Positions 34,608-42,999 of a DNA stretch of 64,000 nt are shown here, piece after piece. Source of the DNA: Balneolaceae bacterium (lineage in GTDB: Bacteria; Bacteroidota; Rhodothermia; Balneolales; Balneolaceae); NCBI GenBank assembly GCA_006969905.1, contig CP030887.1, positions 1,054,001 to 1,118,000 of the forward strand, written 5' to 3'. The notes below the pieces were generated by a model. That model saw nothing but the letters and a program-made list of their open reading frames with translations. It was not told the origin of the DNA and did not search any database. The stretch's first letter is position 1; each line of letters opens with the position of its first letter. The position numbers were made by a program, and so were the translations under genes.

Positions 34608-37600
34608 TGCAAACGCATATTAATAACGTTCGTAAATCAATCAATAAAGCATGGCTTAAGGTAAAGCCCAGTCGTGGTGATATAGATTCATTCAAAAAGA
34701 ATCTCATTTTGTTGATTGATCGCATTAATGAGGACGAATCAGAAGAGCATCATAAAAAGCTTATTTCTGATTTTTTAGAGAGCACCTATTACAGTCCCAA
34801 TTATTATATAAATACCAAAGGCAGAAACGATCAGGTAATACATAATGGGAAGAATCCGGAAAGTACGGTTGGCGTAATTATTGAGGCTAAAAAGCCAACC
34901 AATACTGCGGAGATGCTCTCCAAAGAGAACATCAACACCAAAGCCTTTCAGGAATTGGTACTGTATTATTTGAGGGAGCGTATCACCCATAAAAATCTGG
35001 AAGTAAAACACCTGATTGCTACCAATGCGTATGAGTGGTTTATATTTGATGCCAATGTGTTTGAAAAGCTTTTTGCAAAGAATAAATCGTTCATAAAGCA
35101 ATTTAATGATTTTGAAGCCGGGCGACTATCAGGCACTACCACCGAGTTCTTCTATTCCCAAATTGCTAAGCCGTTTATTGATGGATTATCCCAGGCTATT
35201 GAATTCAGCTGGTTTGATTTAAGAGCGTATGAAAAGCCGCTTCGCAATGAGAACAAAAAAGACGATGCCAAACTCATTGCCCTTTTCAAGTTGTTTTCGC
35301 CGGAACATTTGCTGAAGCTCCCGTTTGCAAACGACAGCAACTCACTCGATTATAAATTCTATAAAGAACTCCTACATCTGATTGGTTTAGAGGAAACCAA
35401 AGACGGCAGCAAGAAAGTAATTAAGCGTACTAAAGCAGAAAATCGACATTCAGGCTCGCTACTGGAAAATACCATCACCCAATTAGATACGATGGATAAA
35501 CTCAGTCGCCTTGAACATCCTTCCAGATTTGGAGAGAACCGACAAGAACGGTTGTTTAATGTAGCGCTGGAGCTTTGTATTACCTGGGTAAACCGAATTT
35601 TATTTCTGAAATTGCTGGAAGCCCAGTTGGTCACCTATCATGGTGGAGATTCTTCTTTTGCCTTCCTGAATCTGAAACGCATTAAAGATTATGACGAGCT
35701 AAACACGCTCTTCTTTATGGTGCTGGCTCGAAAGTTCGAAGACCGTTCAGAGGAAATAAACAACGTATTTGGCAATGTTCCATACCTGAATAGCTCCTTG
35801 TTCGAACCTACCGATTTAGAACAGGATATGGTAGTGATCAGTAATTTGAGAGATAATCGCACACTCCCAATTCTTTCGGGGACGGTTCTAAAAAATGAAA
35901 CGGGTAAGAAGCGAACCGGAGACCTGAATGCTTTAGAATATCTGTTCGCTTTTCTGGATGCTTATGATTTCAGCAGCGAAGGAGCCGAAGACATTCAGGA
36001 GGATAACAAAACGCTCATTAACGCTTCCGTACTGGGGTTGATTTTCGAAAAGATAAACGGCTACAAAGATGGCTCGTTCTTTACTCCGGGTTTCATCACC
36101 ATGTACATGTGCCGCGAAACCATTCGTCGTGCGGTAGTTCAGAAATTTAATGAAGCCAAAGGATGGACATGCGAAACACTGGACGATCTCTACGAAAAGA
36201 TTGAAGACCGTAATGAAGCTAATGAGATTATAAACAGTTTAAAGATTTGTGATCCAGCCGTAGGCTCAGGACACTTCTTAGTTTCGGCGTTGAATGAAAT
36301 ACTTGCCATAAAAAACGATCTGAATATACTGCAGGATCGACAGGGGCGACGACTCAAAGAATACGAGTTGGAAGTAGTGAATGATGAGTTAATCGTCACT
36401 GATGAAGAAGGCGAGTTATTCGAATACCATTTTGCAAGCAAAGAAAGCCAAAGGGTGCAGGAAGCGCTGTTCCACGAAAAGCAGACCATTATTGAAAACT
36501 GTTTATTCGGAGTAGATATCAATCCAAACTCCGTAAAAATATGCCGCCTCCGCCTGTGGATTGAACTACTAAAAAGCGCCTATTACAAAAAAAATGAAGA
36601 AGAAGTCATCCCGCAGCGAAAGCCGGGATCTGGAGCTTCTGATAAACCCGAGACCCCGGAACAAGTCCGGGGTGACAACTCCGGGAAATACCGAAGTCTC
36701 GAAACCCTCCCCAACATCGACATAAACATAAAAACGGGGAACTCGCTCATCAGTAGGTTTGCGCTGGATGCCGACATCAAAGAAGCTCTTAAACGCAGTA
36801 AGTGGAGCATAGACAGTTATCGGGTTGCCGTTGACACCTACCGGAATGCCGAGAACAAAGCGCAGAAAAAAGAAATGGAGAGCTTGATTGAGGATATTAA
36901 AAGCGACTTCCGAACCGAAATTGCCAGCAATGACCCTAAGGTTCTCCGTCTTAAAAAGCTAAGCGATGAACTGGTAAAGCACACTACACAAACCAGTATG
37001 TTTGAGCAGACCGCCAAAGAAAAGAAAGAGTGGAAAAAGAAGAGCGAGAAACTAACCGGGCAGATTAAAAAGCTGGAAACCGAGATTGAGGAAATAAAGA
37101 GCAACAAAATCTATGAAAACGCCTTTGAATGGCGCTTTGAATTCCCGGAAGTACTAAACGACCAGGGCGATTTTGTAGGCTTTGATGTGGTGATAGGGAA
37201 TCCGCCTTATATGCTTATTCAGAACTTATCAAACCACAATATTATTAATCATTATTGTAAAGAATTCGATACCGCTAAGTATAAGCCGGATCTATTTGCA
37301 TTATTTACTGAGCAAGCAATAAAGCTTCAAAAGGAACAAGGAGTACTTTCTTTTATAATACCATACACATGGATGTCAATTCAACAGCATGAACCTTTAC
37401 GGAGAGTATTACTTGATTTTAACTTAGAAATCATTGTTGATTTACCTCAGAAAGTATTTGAGAGCTCAGATTTAGATACTACAATTTTTCTTTTAGAAAA
37501 GAAGAAGGGTTCGAAAGAAATTCATTTTGGAGAAGTAGAAAAAGACAAGATAATTCCTTCTGGATCGCTTTCGGTTAAAAATATAATTCAAAATGAAAGC

Positions 37601-38359
37601 TTTAAAATAAATTTATCTGTAACAGATAATGATTTTGAAATACTAAATAAGCTTAAAAACTCAAGAGTAGAATTAGGCGAAAAATTTCAAGTCTCACAAG
37701 GGTATATCCCATATAGACGAAAGGATTTGATTAAGAAATATGGTGTTAAAGAAGGAAATGAGATTGTAGATCAACGACTCTGGCACTCTGAAAAAAAAGT
37801 TAACAAGAAATTTAAAAAAGAGATTCAAGGAAGACAATTAATGAGGTACGTGCATGGAAATAGTACTCAGTTTGTCAAATATGGGAAACACGTTGCAGGT
37901 TATGTTGATGAAAAGTTTTTCAAAAACCCAAGACTTTTGATAATGGAAGTTACAAGAGGGAGATTCTATAAAATTACAGCCTCATATTCTGAAATTGAAA
38001 TGTATAATACTCCATCAATTATTAATGTAATAGAAAACAGAAATGACAAGAAAAAACTTAAAGCGCTTCTAGGTCTGCTAAATTCTAGACTAATTACATG
38101 GTATCATACTAAAGTGCATTCAAAAGCACATGCAAAAACTTCTATACCCAAAATATTGGTAAATGAAGTGAGAGCTTTACCGATTCCAAAAGAGTTAACC
38201 AATAACTTATCCGATAAGGCAAACCAAATTCTCAACCTCAAAAAAGAAAACCCCGAGGCAGACACCAGTAAACTGGAAGCCGAAATAGACCAAATGGTGT
38301 ATGAGTTGTATGGCCTCACCGAAGAAGAAATAGCCATTGTAGAAGAGAGTGTGGGGTGA
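34607..38359 (+). CDS. Type IIG restriction-modification enzyme (fused endonuclease and adenine methyltransferase)
   Basis: One 1250-residue chain that would both cut and methylate DNA. N-terminal PD-(D/E)xK-type nuclease: Asp75 and GVIIEAKKP (Glu93, Lys95). Methyltransferase: SAM motif DPAVGSGHFL near 548-557, VDINP, and the gamma-class NPPY near 865, indicating N6-adenine methylation. A Lys/Glu-rich coiled-coil section (about 770-835) precedes NPPY. The C-terminal ~300 residues form the target-recognition region (TaqI-like C-terminal specificity domain). Two oddities: residues 667-690 are encoded by an inserted palindromic repeat pair, and bases about 37225-38210 are clearly more AT-rich than the rest, which suggests an exchanged recognition domain. 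No separate specificity, methylase or helicase gene is next to it, which argues against type I or BREX. Confidence 0.9.
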   Translation: MQTHINNVRKSINKAWLKVKPSRGDIDSFKKNLILLIDRINEDESEEHHKKLISDFLESTYYSPNYYINTKGRNDQVIHNGKNPESTVGVIIEAKKPTNTAEMLSKENINTKAFQELVLYYLRERITHKNLEVKHLIATNAYEWFIFDANVFEKLFAKNKSFIKQFNDFEAGRLSGTTTEFFYSQIAKPFIDGLSQAIEFSWFDLRAYEKPLRNENKKDDAKLIALFKLFSPEHLLKLPFANDSNSLDYKFYKELLHLIGLEETKDGSKKVIKRTKAENRHSGSLLENTITQLDTMDKLSRLEHPSRFGENRQERLFNVALELCITWVNRILFLKLLEAQLVTYHGGDSSFAFLNLKRIKDYDELNTLFFMVLARKFEDRSEEINNVFGNVPYLNSSLFEPTDLEQDMVVISNLRDNRTLPILSGTVLKNETGKKRTGDLNALEYLFAFLDAYDFSSEGAEDIQEDNKTLINASVLGLIFEKINGYKDGSFFTPGFITMYMCRETIRRAVVQKFNEAKGWTCETLDDLYEKIEDRNEANEIINSLKICDPAVGSGHFLVSALNEILAIKNDLNILQDRQGRRLKEYELEVVNDELIVTDEEGELFEYHFASKESQRVQEALFHEKQTIIENCLFGVDINPNSVKICRLRLWIELLKSAYYKKNEEEVIPQRKPGSGASDKPETPEQVRGDNSGKYRSLETLPNIDINIKTGNSLISRFALDADIKEALKRSKWSIDSYRVAVDTYRNAENKAQKKEMESLIEDIKSDFRTEIASNDPKVLRLKKLSDELVKHTTQTSMFEQTAKEKKEWKKKSEKLTGQIKKLETEIEEIKSNKIYENAFEWRFEFPEVLNDQGDFVGFDVVIGNPPYMLIQNLSNHNIINHYCKEFDTAKYKPDLFALFTEQAIKLQKEQGVLSFIIPYTWMSIQQHEPLRRVLLDFNLEIIVDLPQKVFESSDLDTTIFLLEKKKGSKEIHFGEVEKDKIIPSGSLSVKNIIQNESFKINLSVTDNDFEILNKLKNSRVELGEKFQVSQGYIPYRRKDLIKKYGVKEGNEIVDQRLWHSEKKVNKKFKKEIQGRQLMRYVHGNSTQFVKYGKHVAGYVDEKFFKNPRLLIMEVTRGRFYKITASYSEIEMYNTPSIINVIENRNDKKKLKALLGLLNSRLITWYHTKVHSKAHAKTSIPKILVNEVRALPIPKELTNNLSDKANQILNLKKENPEADTSKLEAEIDQMVYELYGLTEEEIAIVEESVG
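36605..36676. repeat. Paired GTCAT-type palindromes inserted in frame in the type IIG gene
   Basis: 72 bp, exactly 24 codons, starting on a codon boundary (codon 667). Left unit GTCATCCCG...CGGGATCT, right unit GAGACCCCGG...CCGGGGTGAC, in inverted order, 18 nt apart. The peptide it encodes (VIPQRKPGSG through QVRGD) is Pro/Gly/Lys-rich and lies in a loop between the IELLKSAYYKK helix and LPNIDINIKTGNS of the methyltransferase. Confidence 0.85.
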
Positions 38360-38473
38360 GATTTGAGAAAACAATACGACCTTGTTCCAGATGGTAAAGG
38401 TAATACAACTGAGAAAGAGGAATGAAATTAAGCAAGTTTGCAGAAGAATTTTTATTGAAGAGTAAAATAAAAA

Positions 38474-38517
38474 ACAACATTTTTGTTAATTTGCATAATA
38501 ATCAACAAATGTGTTAA
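38474..38517. promoter_or_regulatory. Two dyads upstream of the DUF6932/XRE locus, candidate XRE operators
   Basis: AACAACATTTTTGTTAA and AACAAATGTGTTAA share the form AACA...TGTTAA with internal dyad symmetry and are about 30 bp apart. Between them lies an AT-rich stretch (TAATTTGCATAATAATC) that could hold the -7 element. Paired operators of this type are typical of autoregulated XRE regulators, but the link is inference. Confidence 0.4.
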
Positions 38518-38526
38518 GTTACCCAC

Positions 38527-38646
38527 ATGCCGAAATCGCTTTCTTTCAACAAACACGGATTGTTGCCCAAAGGTGAGCATGAATTAACTTTCAAAGAGTT
38601 ACGTAATTCAGATCGTGAAAAAGGAATCGTAAAAATACTACCATAA
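38527..38646 (+). pseudogene. Truncated DUF6932-like gene (39 codons)
   Basis: ATG at 38527, TAA at 38644. The product starts MPKSLSFNKHGLLPKGEHE and continues LTFKELRNS, which resembles the opening of DUF6932 proteins, nucleotidyltransferase-like proteins usually of about 150-190 residues and often next to an XRE gene. After RNS the sequence departs (DREKGIVKILP) and stops, so the catalytic part is gone. The adjacent XRE gene is intact. Family assignment rests on the first ~28 residues only. Confidence 0.5.
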
Positions 38647-38672
38647 AACCAACAGCCATAACCGCCACTATC

Positions 38673-39140
38673 ATGATTAGAACAGATGCAGAATACAAAA
38701 AGTCGATTGAACGGTTAAAAGAAGAACGTGCAGTAATGGATGCTCAGCGCAAGCATTTTATAGAATTAGGTCATGAAGGTGAAGAATTAGATCGGTTAAT
38801 GGGCCCCTCCTTATCATTTCATGAGCAATTGAAAGAAGAAGTAGAAACCTATGAAAAAATGAGGCGCGGAGATCTGGGCACACTTCAGGATTTCAATAAT
38901 ATTGGAAGGTGGTTAATAGGAGTCCGCATAGCTCTTGGATTATCACAAAAAGAGCTTGCAGAACGTCTTAATGTAAGTCCGGCCCAGGTTTCCAGAGATG
39001 AGACTAATGATTATCACGGAATCACTATTGAGAGAGTGCAGTATATTTTGGAAAAACTAGGGGTTCGTTTTGTGGCAGAAATAGAAGAACCGATTTCTTC
39101 TTTTGAACCTGAAGCAAGTACGAACTTAATGCATGTTTAA
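38673..39140 (+). CDS. XRE-type helix-turn-helix regulator
   Basis: 155 residues. The N-terminal ~80 residues are helical (IERLKEERAVMDAQRKHFIELG); the C-terminal part carries an XRE helix-turn-helix: IGVRIALGLSQKELAERLNVSPAQVSRDETN. Length and layout match antitoxin-like or regulatory partners of DUF6932 genes. It begins 26 nt after the stop of the truncated DUF6932 gene, so it was probably the second gene of a two-gene unit. With its partner lost, it may still repress the shared promoter or be left over. Confidence 0.8.
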   Translation: MIRTDAEYKKSIERLKEERAVMDAQRKHFIELGHEGEELDRLMGPSLSFHEQLKEEVETYEKMRRGDLGTLQDFNNIGRWLIGVRIALGLSQKELAERLNVSPAQVSRDETNDYHGITIERVQYILEKLGVRFVAEIEEPISSFEPEASTNLMHV

Positions 39141-39218
39141 AGTTTATAAGTACTTAATGGCATTACTCACCTTCCCCCAATACTTTGTGTTCATGTAATA
39201 GCAGTGTAATATTTCCCC

Positions 39219-39245
39219 TCGTTCCAATGCTCTGCGTTGGAACGA
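39219..39245. repeat. Hairpin repeat, TCGTTCCAA type
   Basis: Perfect 9-bp arms TCGTTCCAA / TTGGAACGA around TGCTCTGCG. This resembles the CGTTCC...GGAACG palindromes scattered in many bacterial genomes. Only one copy in this window. The rest of the 39141-39430 gap shows no gene. Confidence 0.6.
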
Positions 39246-39430
39246 AGTGGCGGGATATGGATTATAAAGTGGAGTATCGTAACCAACCCAAACCCGGAAC
39301 AAAAATACTACTCCGGTATTTACGTATTTGGTAGTGAAAAGAGCAGACAGAAAAAAAGAAAAATTTTTTATTAAGATTTTCTAATAATTGCCGATAAGCT
39401 GTTTAAGGACTTCAATAAAACAGGAATACA

Positions 39431-39823
39431 ATGAAACGAGTAGTAATAATAGAAGACGATATGTTATTGGCAATGGTAGAAGAAAGATTGCTAACCAAAC
39501 TTGGATACGAGGTAATTGGCAAAGCTGCCAGCGGGTCCAAGGGATTAAAACTTATACGCGAATTAAAACCGGATATAGTGCTTACAGATCACCATTTACT
39601 GGATGATATGAGCGGCCTGGATGTGGTAAAAGCTTTACGGGCAGAAAATAACGCAGTTCCCGTTCTCTTCCTCTCAGGTGAAAGTAGTTCAGAGTTACGG
39701 GAAAAGGTATTCAGTTACGATTGTGTAGATTGCTTGTTTAAACCGGTAACCATGGAAACTCTTAAAAAGCCGCTTAAAGAAGCTTCCATGCTGGCGTCAG
39801 AAATTGAAATGTACGCGGCTTAA
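39431..39823 (+). CDS. Single-domain response regulator
   Basis: 130 residues, a receiver domain without an output domain. Acidic pocket Glu8, Asp9, Asp10 (IIEDD), phospho-acceptor Asp53 in VLTDHHLL, switch Ser in FLSGESSS, and Lys in FKPVT near residue 104. It would relay phosphate between a kinase and another protein or act by protein-protein contact. No kinase gene is adjacent. The stop abuts the convergent oxidoreductase at 39824. Confidence 0.9.
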   Translation: MKRVVIIEDDMLLAMVEERLLTKLGYEVIGKAASGSKGLKLIRELKPDIVLTDHHLLDDMSGLDVVKALRAENNAVPVLFLSGESSSELREKVFSYDCVDCLFKPVTMETLKKPLKEASMLASEIEMYAA

Positions 39824-40831
39824 TTAATCCCGATTATTGGCCGAATGCTCAATTACTACTCGGCCCGTCTGGGCACCCTGTAGCATTCGGTCAATTTCTT
39901 TTTGCAACTCTCCCAACTCTATAATTTTGTAGTAACTCTCCGGGAAGGCATTTTCATAACCAGCGATTTGATCCCAGACCTTTAACCTCAGCGGCATCTT
40001 CGTAATCCCGGAATCTATTCCCAGCAGGCTTACCCCCCGTAGTATAAAAGGATACACATTGGTGTGTAATTCATGCCCCAGGATGTTGCCGCAGCAGGCA
40101 ATAGCACCATCCGGTTTCATTTGCGGGATGAGCGCTTCCAGCATCTTACCCCCTACCGTTTCAATAACCCCGTGATAACGCCCCTTATTAAGCAGCGATT
40201 TCTTTTCAGGATAAACTTCATCACGGTGTATAACCTCAGTAGCTCCCAATGCTGTCAGTAATTCTGCCTGATCGGTTTTTCCGGTAGCTGCTATTACTTC
40301 ATATCCCAGTTTGGCGAGCTGGTACACTGCCATACTCCCCACACCTCCGGTGGCCCCGGTTACCAAAACCGGGTGTTTTCCGGGTTCAATAAGTTCTCTC
40401 TGCAAACGAAGAATTCCGTAAGCAGCAGTGTATCCCGCAGTTCCATAGATCATGGCGGTTTTCAGGGATAATTTCTCAGGCAATGGAACCACCCAGTCTT
40501 TCGGAACGCAGATGTATTCCCCGAAGCCCCCGAAGGTATTCATCCCCAAATCATATCCTGTAACTATTACTTTCTCTCCTTTTGAAAAGGTTGAAGTCCG
40601 ATCTTCCGCTACCTCACCGGAAGCATCAATGCCCGGAACAAAAGGATAGTTTTTGGTAACGCCTTTGTTCCCTGAAGCGGAAAGAGCGTCTTTATAATTC
40701 AAAGAGGAATAATGTACACGAATGAGAACGTCGTTATCGGGAAGCCGGGAAAGGGGAAGTTCACGAACCTCAGATATGAATTTCCCGTCCGTATTTTCCT
40801 GTACCCAAAAGGCAGAGAAAGTGTTGTTCAT
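39824..40831 (-). CDS. YhdH/AcuI-type MDR oxidoreductase (acrylyl-CoA reductase family)
   Basis: 335 residues, zinc-free medium-chain reductase. SSLNYKDALSASG and PFVPGIDASGEV near the N-terminus, GTAGYTAA, the NADPH-binding VTGATGGVGSMAVYQLAKLGY, and the C-terminal LLGIDSG fit the YhdH/AcuI group, which reduces acryloyl-CoA with NADPH and helps detoxify acrylate (for example from DMSP breakdown). No DMSP lyase gene is in view, so physiological substrate is uncertain. Confidence 0.9.
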   Translation of the reverse strand: MNNTFSAFWVQENTDGKFISEVRELPLSRLPDNDVLIRVHYSSLNYKDALSASGNKGVTKNYPFVPGIDASGEVAEDRTSTFSKGEKVIVTGYDLGMNTFGGFGEYICVPKDWVVPLPEKLSLKTAMIYGTAGYTAAYGILRLQRELIEPGKHPVLVTGATGGVGSMAVYQLAKLGYEVIAATGKTDQAELLTALGATEVIHRDEVYPEKKSLLNKGRYHGVIETVGGKMLEALIPQMKPDGAIACCGNILGHELHTNVYPFILRGVSLLGIDSGITKMPLRLKVWDQIAGYENAFPESYYKIIELGELQKEIDRMLQGAQTGRVVIEHSANNRD

Positions 40832-40840
40832 TTTCCGGTG

Positions 40841-40875
40841 TTTTGCTTTTTATCCGTACAAAAGTAATAAAAGAA
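40841..40875. repeat. Hairpin repeat, TACTTTTATCCGTA type (second copy)
   Basis: TTTTGCTTTTTATCCGTACAAAAG then TAATAAAA; shares the TATCCGTA core and TTTTG...AAAA flanks with the copy at 31110. Arms are less perfect here. Starts just upstream of the start of the YhdH-like gene. Confidence 0.5.
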
Positions 40876-40908
40876 ATGGAGAATGAATGGTTTGCAGCTT
40901 GTTTGTTT

Positions 40909-40971
40909 GATATCCTTCGACGTATTCTATGTTGACACTTACAATCCAATCCGGCCCGCTCAGGATGACAG
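40909..40971. repeat. GTCAT-type palindromic repeat with expanded loop
   Basis: GATATCCTTCGAC on the left and CGCTCAGGATGACAG on the right, about 37 nt apart; together they read as one unit (ATCCTTCGA...GCTCAGGATGAC) whose loop has been enlarged. Confidence 0.55.
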
Positions 40972-41026
40972 CTTTTATAGAGTTAGGAGATGAAGGATAG
41001 CAGTGTGCACACAAGTTCCTTAGAGG

Positions 41027-41082
41027 CTGTCACCCTGAGCACCATTTTATTTGAAGTTTACTGTTGGGTTGCGAAGGGTCTC
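41027..41082. repeat. GTCAT-type palindromic repeat with expanded loop, next to GIY-YIG gene
   Basis: CTGTCACCCTGAGC on the left and GCGAAGGGTCTC on the right, 30 nt apart. It ends 26 nt beyond the stop of the minus-strand GIY-YIG gene. It forms the outer end of the composite unit 41027-41520. Confidence 0.6.
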
Positions 41083-41108
41083 AAATGTGGAGTTATCAGG
41101 ACTAATTG

Positions 41109-41399
41109 TTAGTGATACCATTCTTCTGATAAATCTCTCCATCCAGGATTTATAGAACGTAGAAGTTTTACCTTCTTCTCTCTTCTCCAACCTTTTAATT
41201 GCTTTTCCCTTTCTAATGCTCTTCCAATGTCGTCAGTTTCTTCATAATAGACTAACTGATGAAGATTAAACTTTTTTGTAAACCCTTCTTTCATTTTATT
41301 TTTGTGTTCATACACTCTTCTTTCCAAATCATTAGTTACTCCAATGTAGAGCATTTTGCTGGTATTGCTAAGCATGTATATATAGTAGGTGTTCCCCAT
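41109..41399 (-). CDS. Small stand-alone GIY-YIG endonuclease
   Basis: 96 residues, a bare GIY-YIG domain of the YhbQ/UPF0213-like kind. Catalytic features: Tyr in YYIYMLSN, YIG in LYIGVTND, the Arg in LERRVYEH, and Glu in ALEREKQLKGW. No DNA-binding module is fused. Shares the YIGVTND, RRV, and REKQLKxW patterns with the second small GIY-YIG gene at 51831; the two are diverged paralogues. It is bracketed by inverted GTCAT-type repeats. Confidence 0.9.
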   Translation of the reverse strand: MGNTYYIYMLSNTSKMLYIGVTNDLERRVYEHKNKMKEGFTKKFNLHQLVYYEETDDIGRALEREKQLKGWRREKKVKLLRSINPGWRDLSEEWYH

Positions 41400-41502
41400 G
41401 ATAATAGGATCGGTTCAGGCTTAATTCCTTACAAAATCCTTTTCAATGAAACGGAAATCATTTTACTTGTCTTATTGAATGAATTGTAGCCCGATTGCTT
41501 TG

Positions 41503-41520
41503 AGATCCTTTAGGATGTCT
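41503..41520. repeat. Degenerate GTCAT-type palindromic repeat
   Basis: AGATCCTTTAGGATGTCT: arms AGATCC and GGATGTC without the usual middle. Lies 103 nt upstream of the start of the minus-strand GIY-YIG gene. Weak on its own; meaningful mainly as the counterpart of the repeat at 41027. Confidence 0.4.
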
Positions 41521-41625
41521 ATCTTGGTGATATAAACTATTCCTGACTACACAAGATGATAGCGTTTACCCGAAAAGTTTTTTGTTAAGGTGCCCTTCCC
41601 TTGAAATAAAGGTTAGTAAGCTACC

Positions 41626-42999
41626 CTATTTCAAAACTTTTTTCACAAGGTTGAGCTTCAGGTCATCATAAGGGGCATAACGAACAGGAATATCCGGCCA
41701 GAACGGCTTTTTCATCACGCTCTTTTTATGCGAAAAAGAATCGAAACTGGCCTTTCCATGATAGGAACCAAACCCGCTGGCCCCCACCCCTCCAAAGCTC
41801 AAATGGTGATTACCCAATTGAGCTATTGTGTCGTTTACTGCCCCACCTCCAAAAGAAACCTCGTTCAAAACCTTTTGCTCAATTTGTGCATCTGAGCAAA
41901 ACAGGTACAAAGCCAGAGGACGCGGGTAACTGTTGATTGTTTGGATGCAGTCATCAACAGACTGGTATTCCAGTACCGGGAGGATCGGCCCGAAAATTTC
42001 ATCCTGCATTACCGGATCGTCCCAGGTGATATCGGTCATTATGGTTGGGGCGATATAATTGGATTCAGCATTTGTTTGTCCGCCTGTAATTACTTTTTCC
42101 GGATCGATCAATGTAGATAAACGGTCAAAATGATCCCGGTTAATTACCCTGGGATAATCAGGGCTTTGTTCCGGGTCTTCCCCGTAAAGTTGAGTAATGG
42201 CTTGTTCCAGGTACCCGGTAAATTCTTCTTTTATGCCCCGCTCAACCATTAAATAATCAGGTGCAACACAGGTTTGCCCGGCATTCACAAACTTGCCCCA
42301 AACAATTCTTTTGGCGGAAATTTCCAGGTTTGCTGAAGCATCAACGATGCAGGGGCTTTTACCTCCAAGCTCTAAAGTAACCGGGGTCAGGTTTTCGGCA
42401 GCGGCTTTCATGATGATCTTACCAACCCGTGTGCTGCCCGTAAAAAAGATGTAGTTAAAGGGAAGAGAGAGCAGTAATTGGGACTCTTCCACCCCACCCT
42501 CTATCACACTAACCAGTTCAGTTTCAAAATGGGATCTGATAAGTTCTTCGAGAACTGCGGATGTATTGGGTGTTAGCTCTGAAGGTTTTATTACTGCGGT
42601 GTTACCCGCTGCCAGAGCCCCCACCAGGGGTAAAAGAGCCAACATAACCGGGTAGTTCCAGGGAGATATAATAAGTGCATTTCCATAAGGCTCGGTTAGC
42701 ATGTAATTCTTGGACGGGAAATTCACTAATGATGAAGACACGCTTTGAGGTTTAGCCCATGACTCTACATTTTTAATCGCAAAACTCAGTTCGCTTAAAA
42801 CAAGGCCTATTTCTGTGCCATAGGTTTCAAAAGGGGGTTTTTTAAAATCTTGATGAACTGCTTCGATCAGGGCCTTTTCATTAACCTGTAAAAGCTTTCG
42901 AAGAGTTTCGAGCTGCTTAATCCGAAAGGAGATATCTTTTGTTTTCCCGGATGCAAAAAAAGCTCTTTGTTGTTCTAAAATTTGCTCGGGAGCTATCAT
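41626..42999 (-). CDS. Aldehyde dehydrogenase (class 3-like)
   Basis: 457 residues, oxidising an aldehyde to its acid with NAD(P)+. The short length and the SPWNYPVMLALLPLVGALAAGN segment place it with class 3/coniferyl or fatty aldehyde dehydrogenases. Catalytic Glu210 in TLELGGKSP and Cys244 in NAGQTCVAPDY are intact, as is the nucleotide-binding FFTGSTRVGK. The start overlaps the stop of the upstream SDR gene by 4 nt (ATGA), so the two enzymes are co-translated; together they could turn an alcohol or a reduced lipid into an acid. Confidence 0.93.
   Translation of the reverse strand: MIAPEQILEQQRAFFASGKTKDISFRIKQLETLRKLLQVNEKALIEAVHQDFKKPPFETYGTEIGLVLSELSFAIKNVESWAKPQSVSSSLVNFPSKNYMLTEPYGNALIISPWNYPVMLALLPLVGALAAGNTAVIKPSELTPNTSAVLEELIRSHFETELVSVIEGGVEESQLLLSLPFNYIFFTGSTRVGKIIMKAAAENLTPVTLELGGKSPCIVDASANLEISAKRIVWGKFVNAGQTCVAPDYLMVERGIKEEFTGYLEQAITQLYGEDPEQSPDYPRVINRDHFDRLSTLIDPEKVITGGQTNAESNYIAPTIMTDITWDDPVMQDEIFGPILPVLEYQSVDDCIQTINSYPRPLALYLFCSDAQIEQKVLNEVSFGGGAVNDTIAQLGNHHLSFGGVGASGFGSYHGKASFDSFSHKKSVMKKPFWPDIPVRYAPYDDLKLNLVKKVLK

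Larger units (their letters stand above)
41027..41520. mobile_element. Putative composite element A: GIY-YIG gene between inverted GTCAT-type repeats
   Basis: 494 bp. Left end GTCACCC...GGGTCTC (41027-41082), GIY-YIG gene on the minus strand (41109-41399), right end AGATCCTTTAGGATGTC (41503-41520). The two ends are in inverted orientation, as in the gene-less pairs at 17016 and 36605. The right end is degenerate, so this copy may be decayed. Mobility is inferred from architecture only. Confidence 0.4.

Noticed and set aside
34607-38359. BREX PglX or type I HsdM for the large methyltransferase
   Set aside because: N-terminal nuclease motif, fused recognition domain and lack of pglZ, brxC, hsdR or hsdS neighbours favour type IIG.
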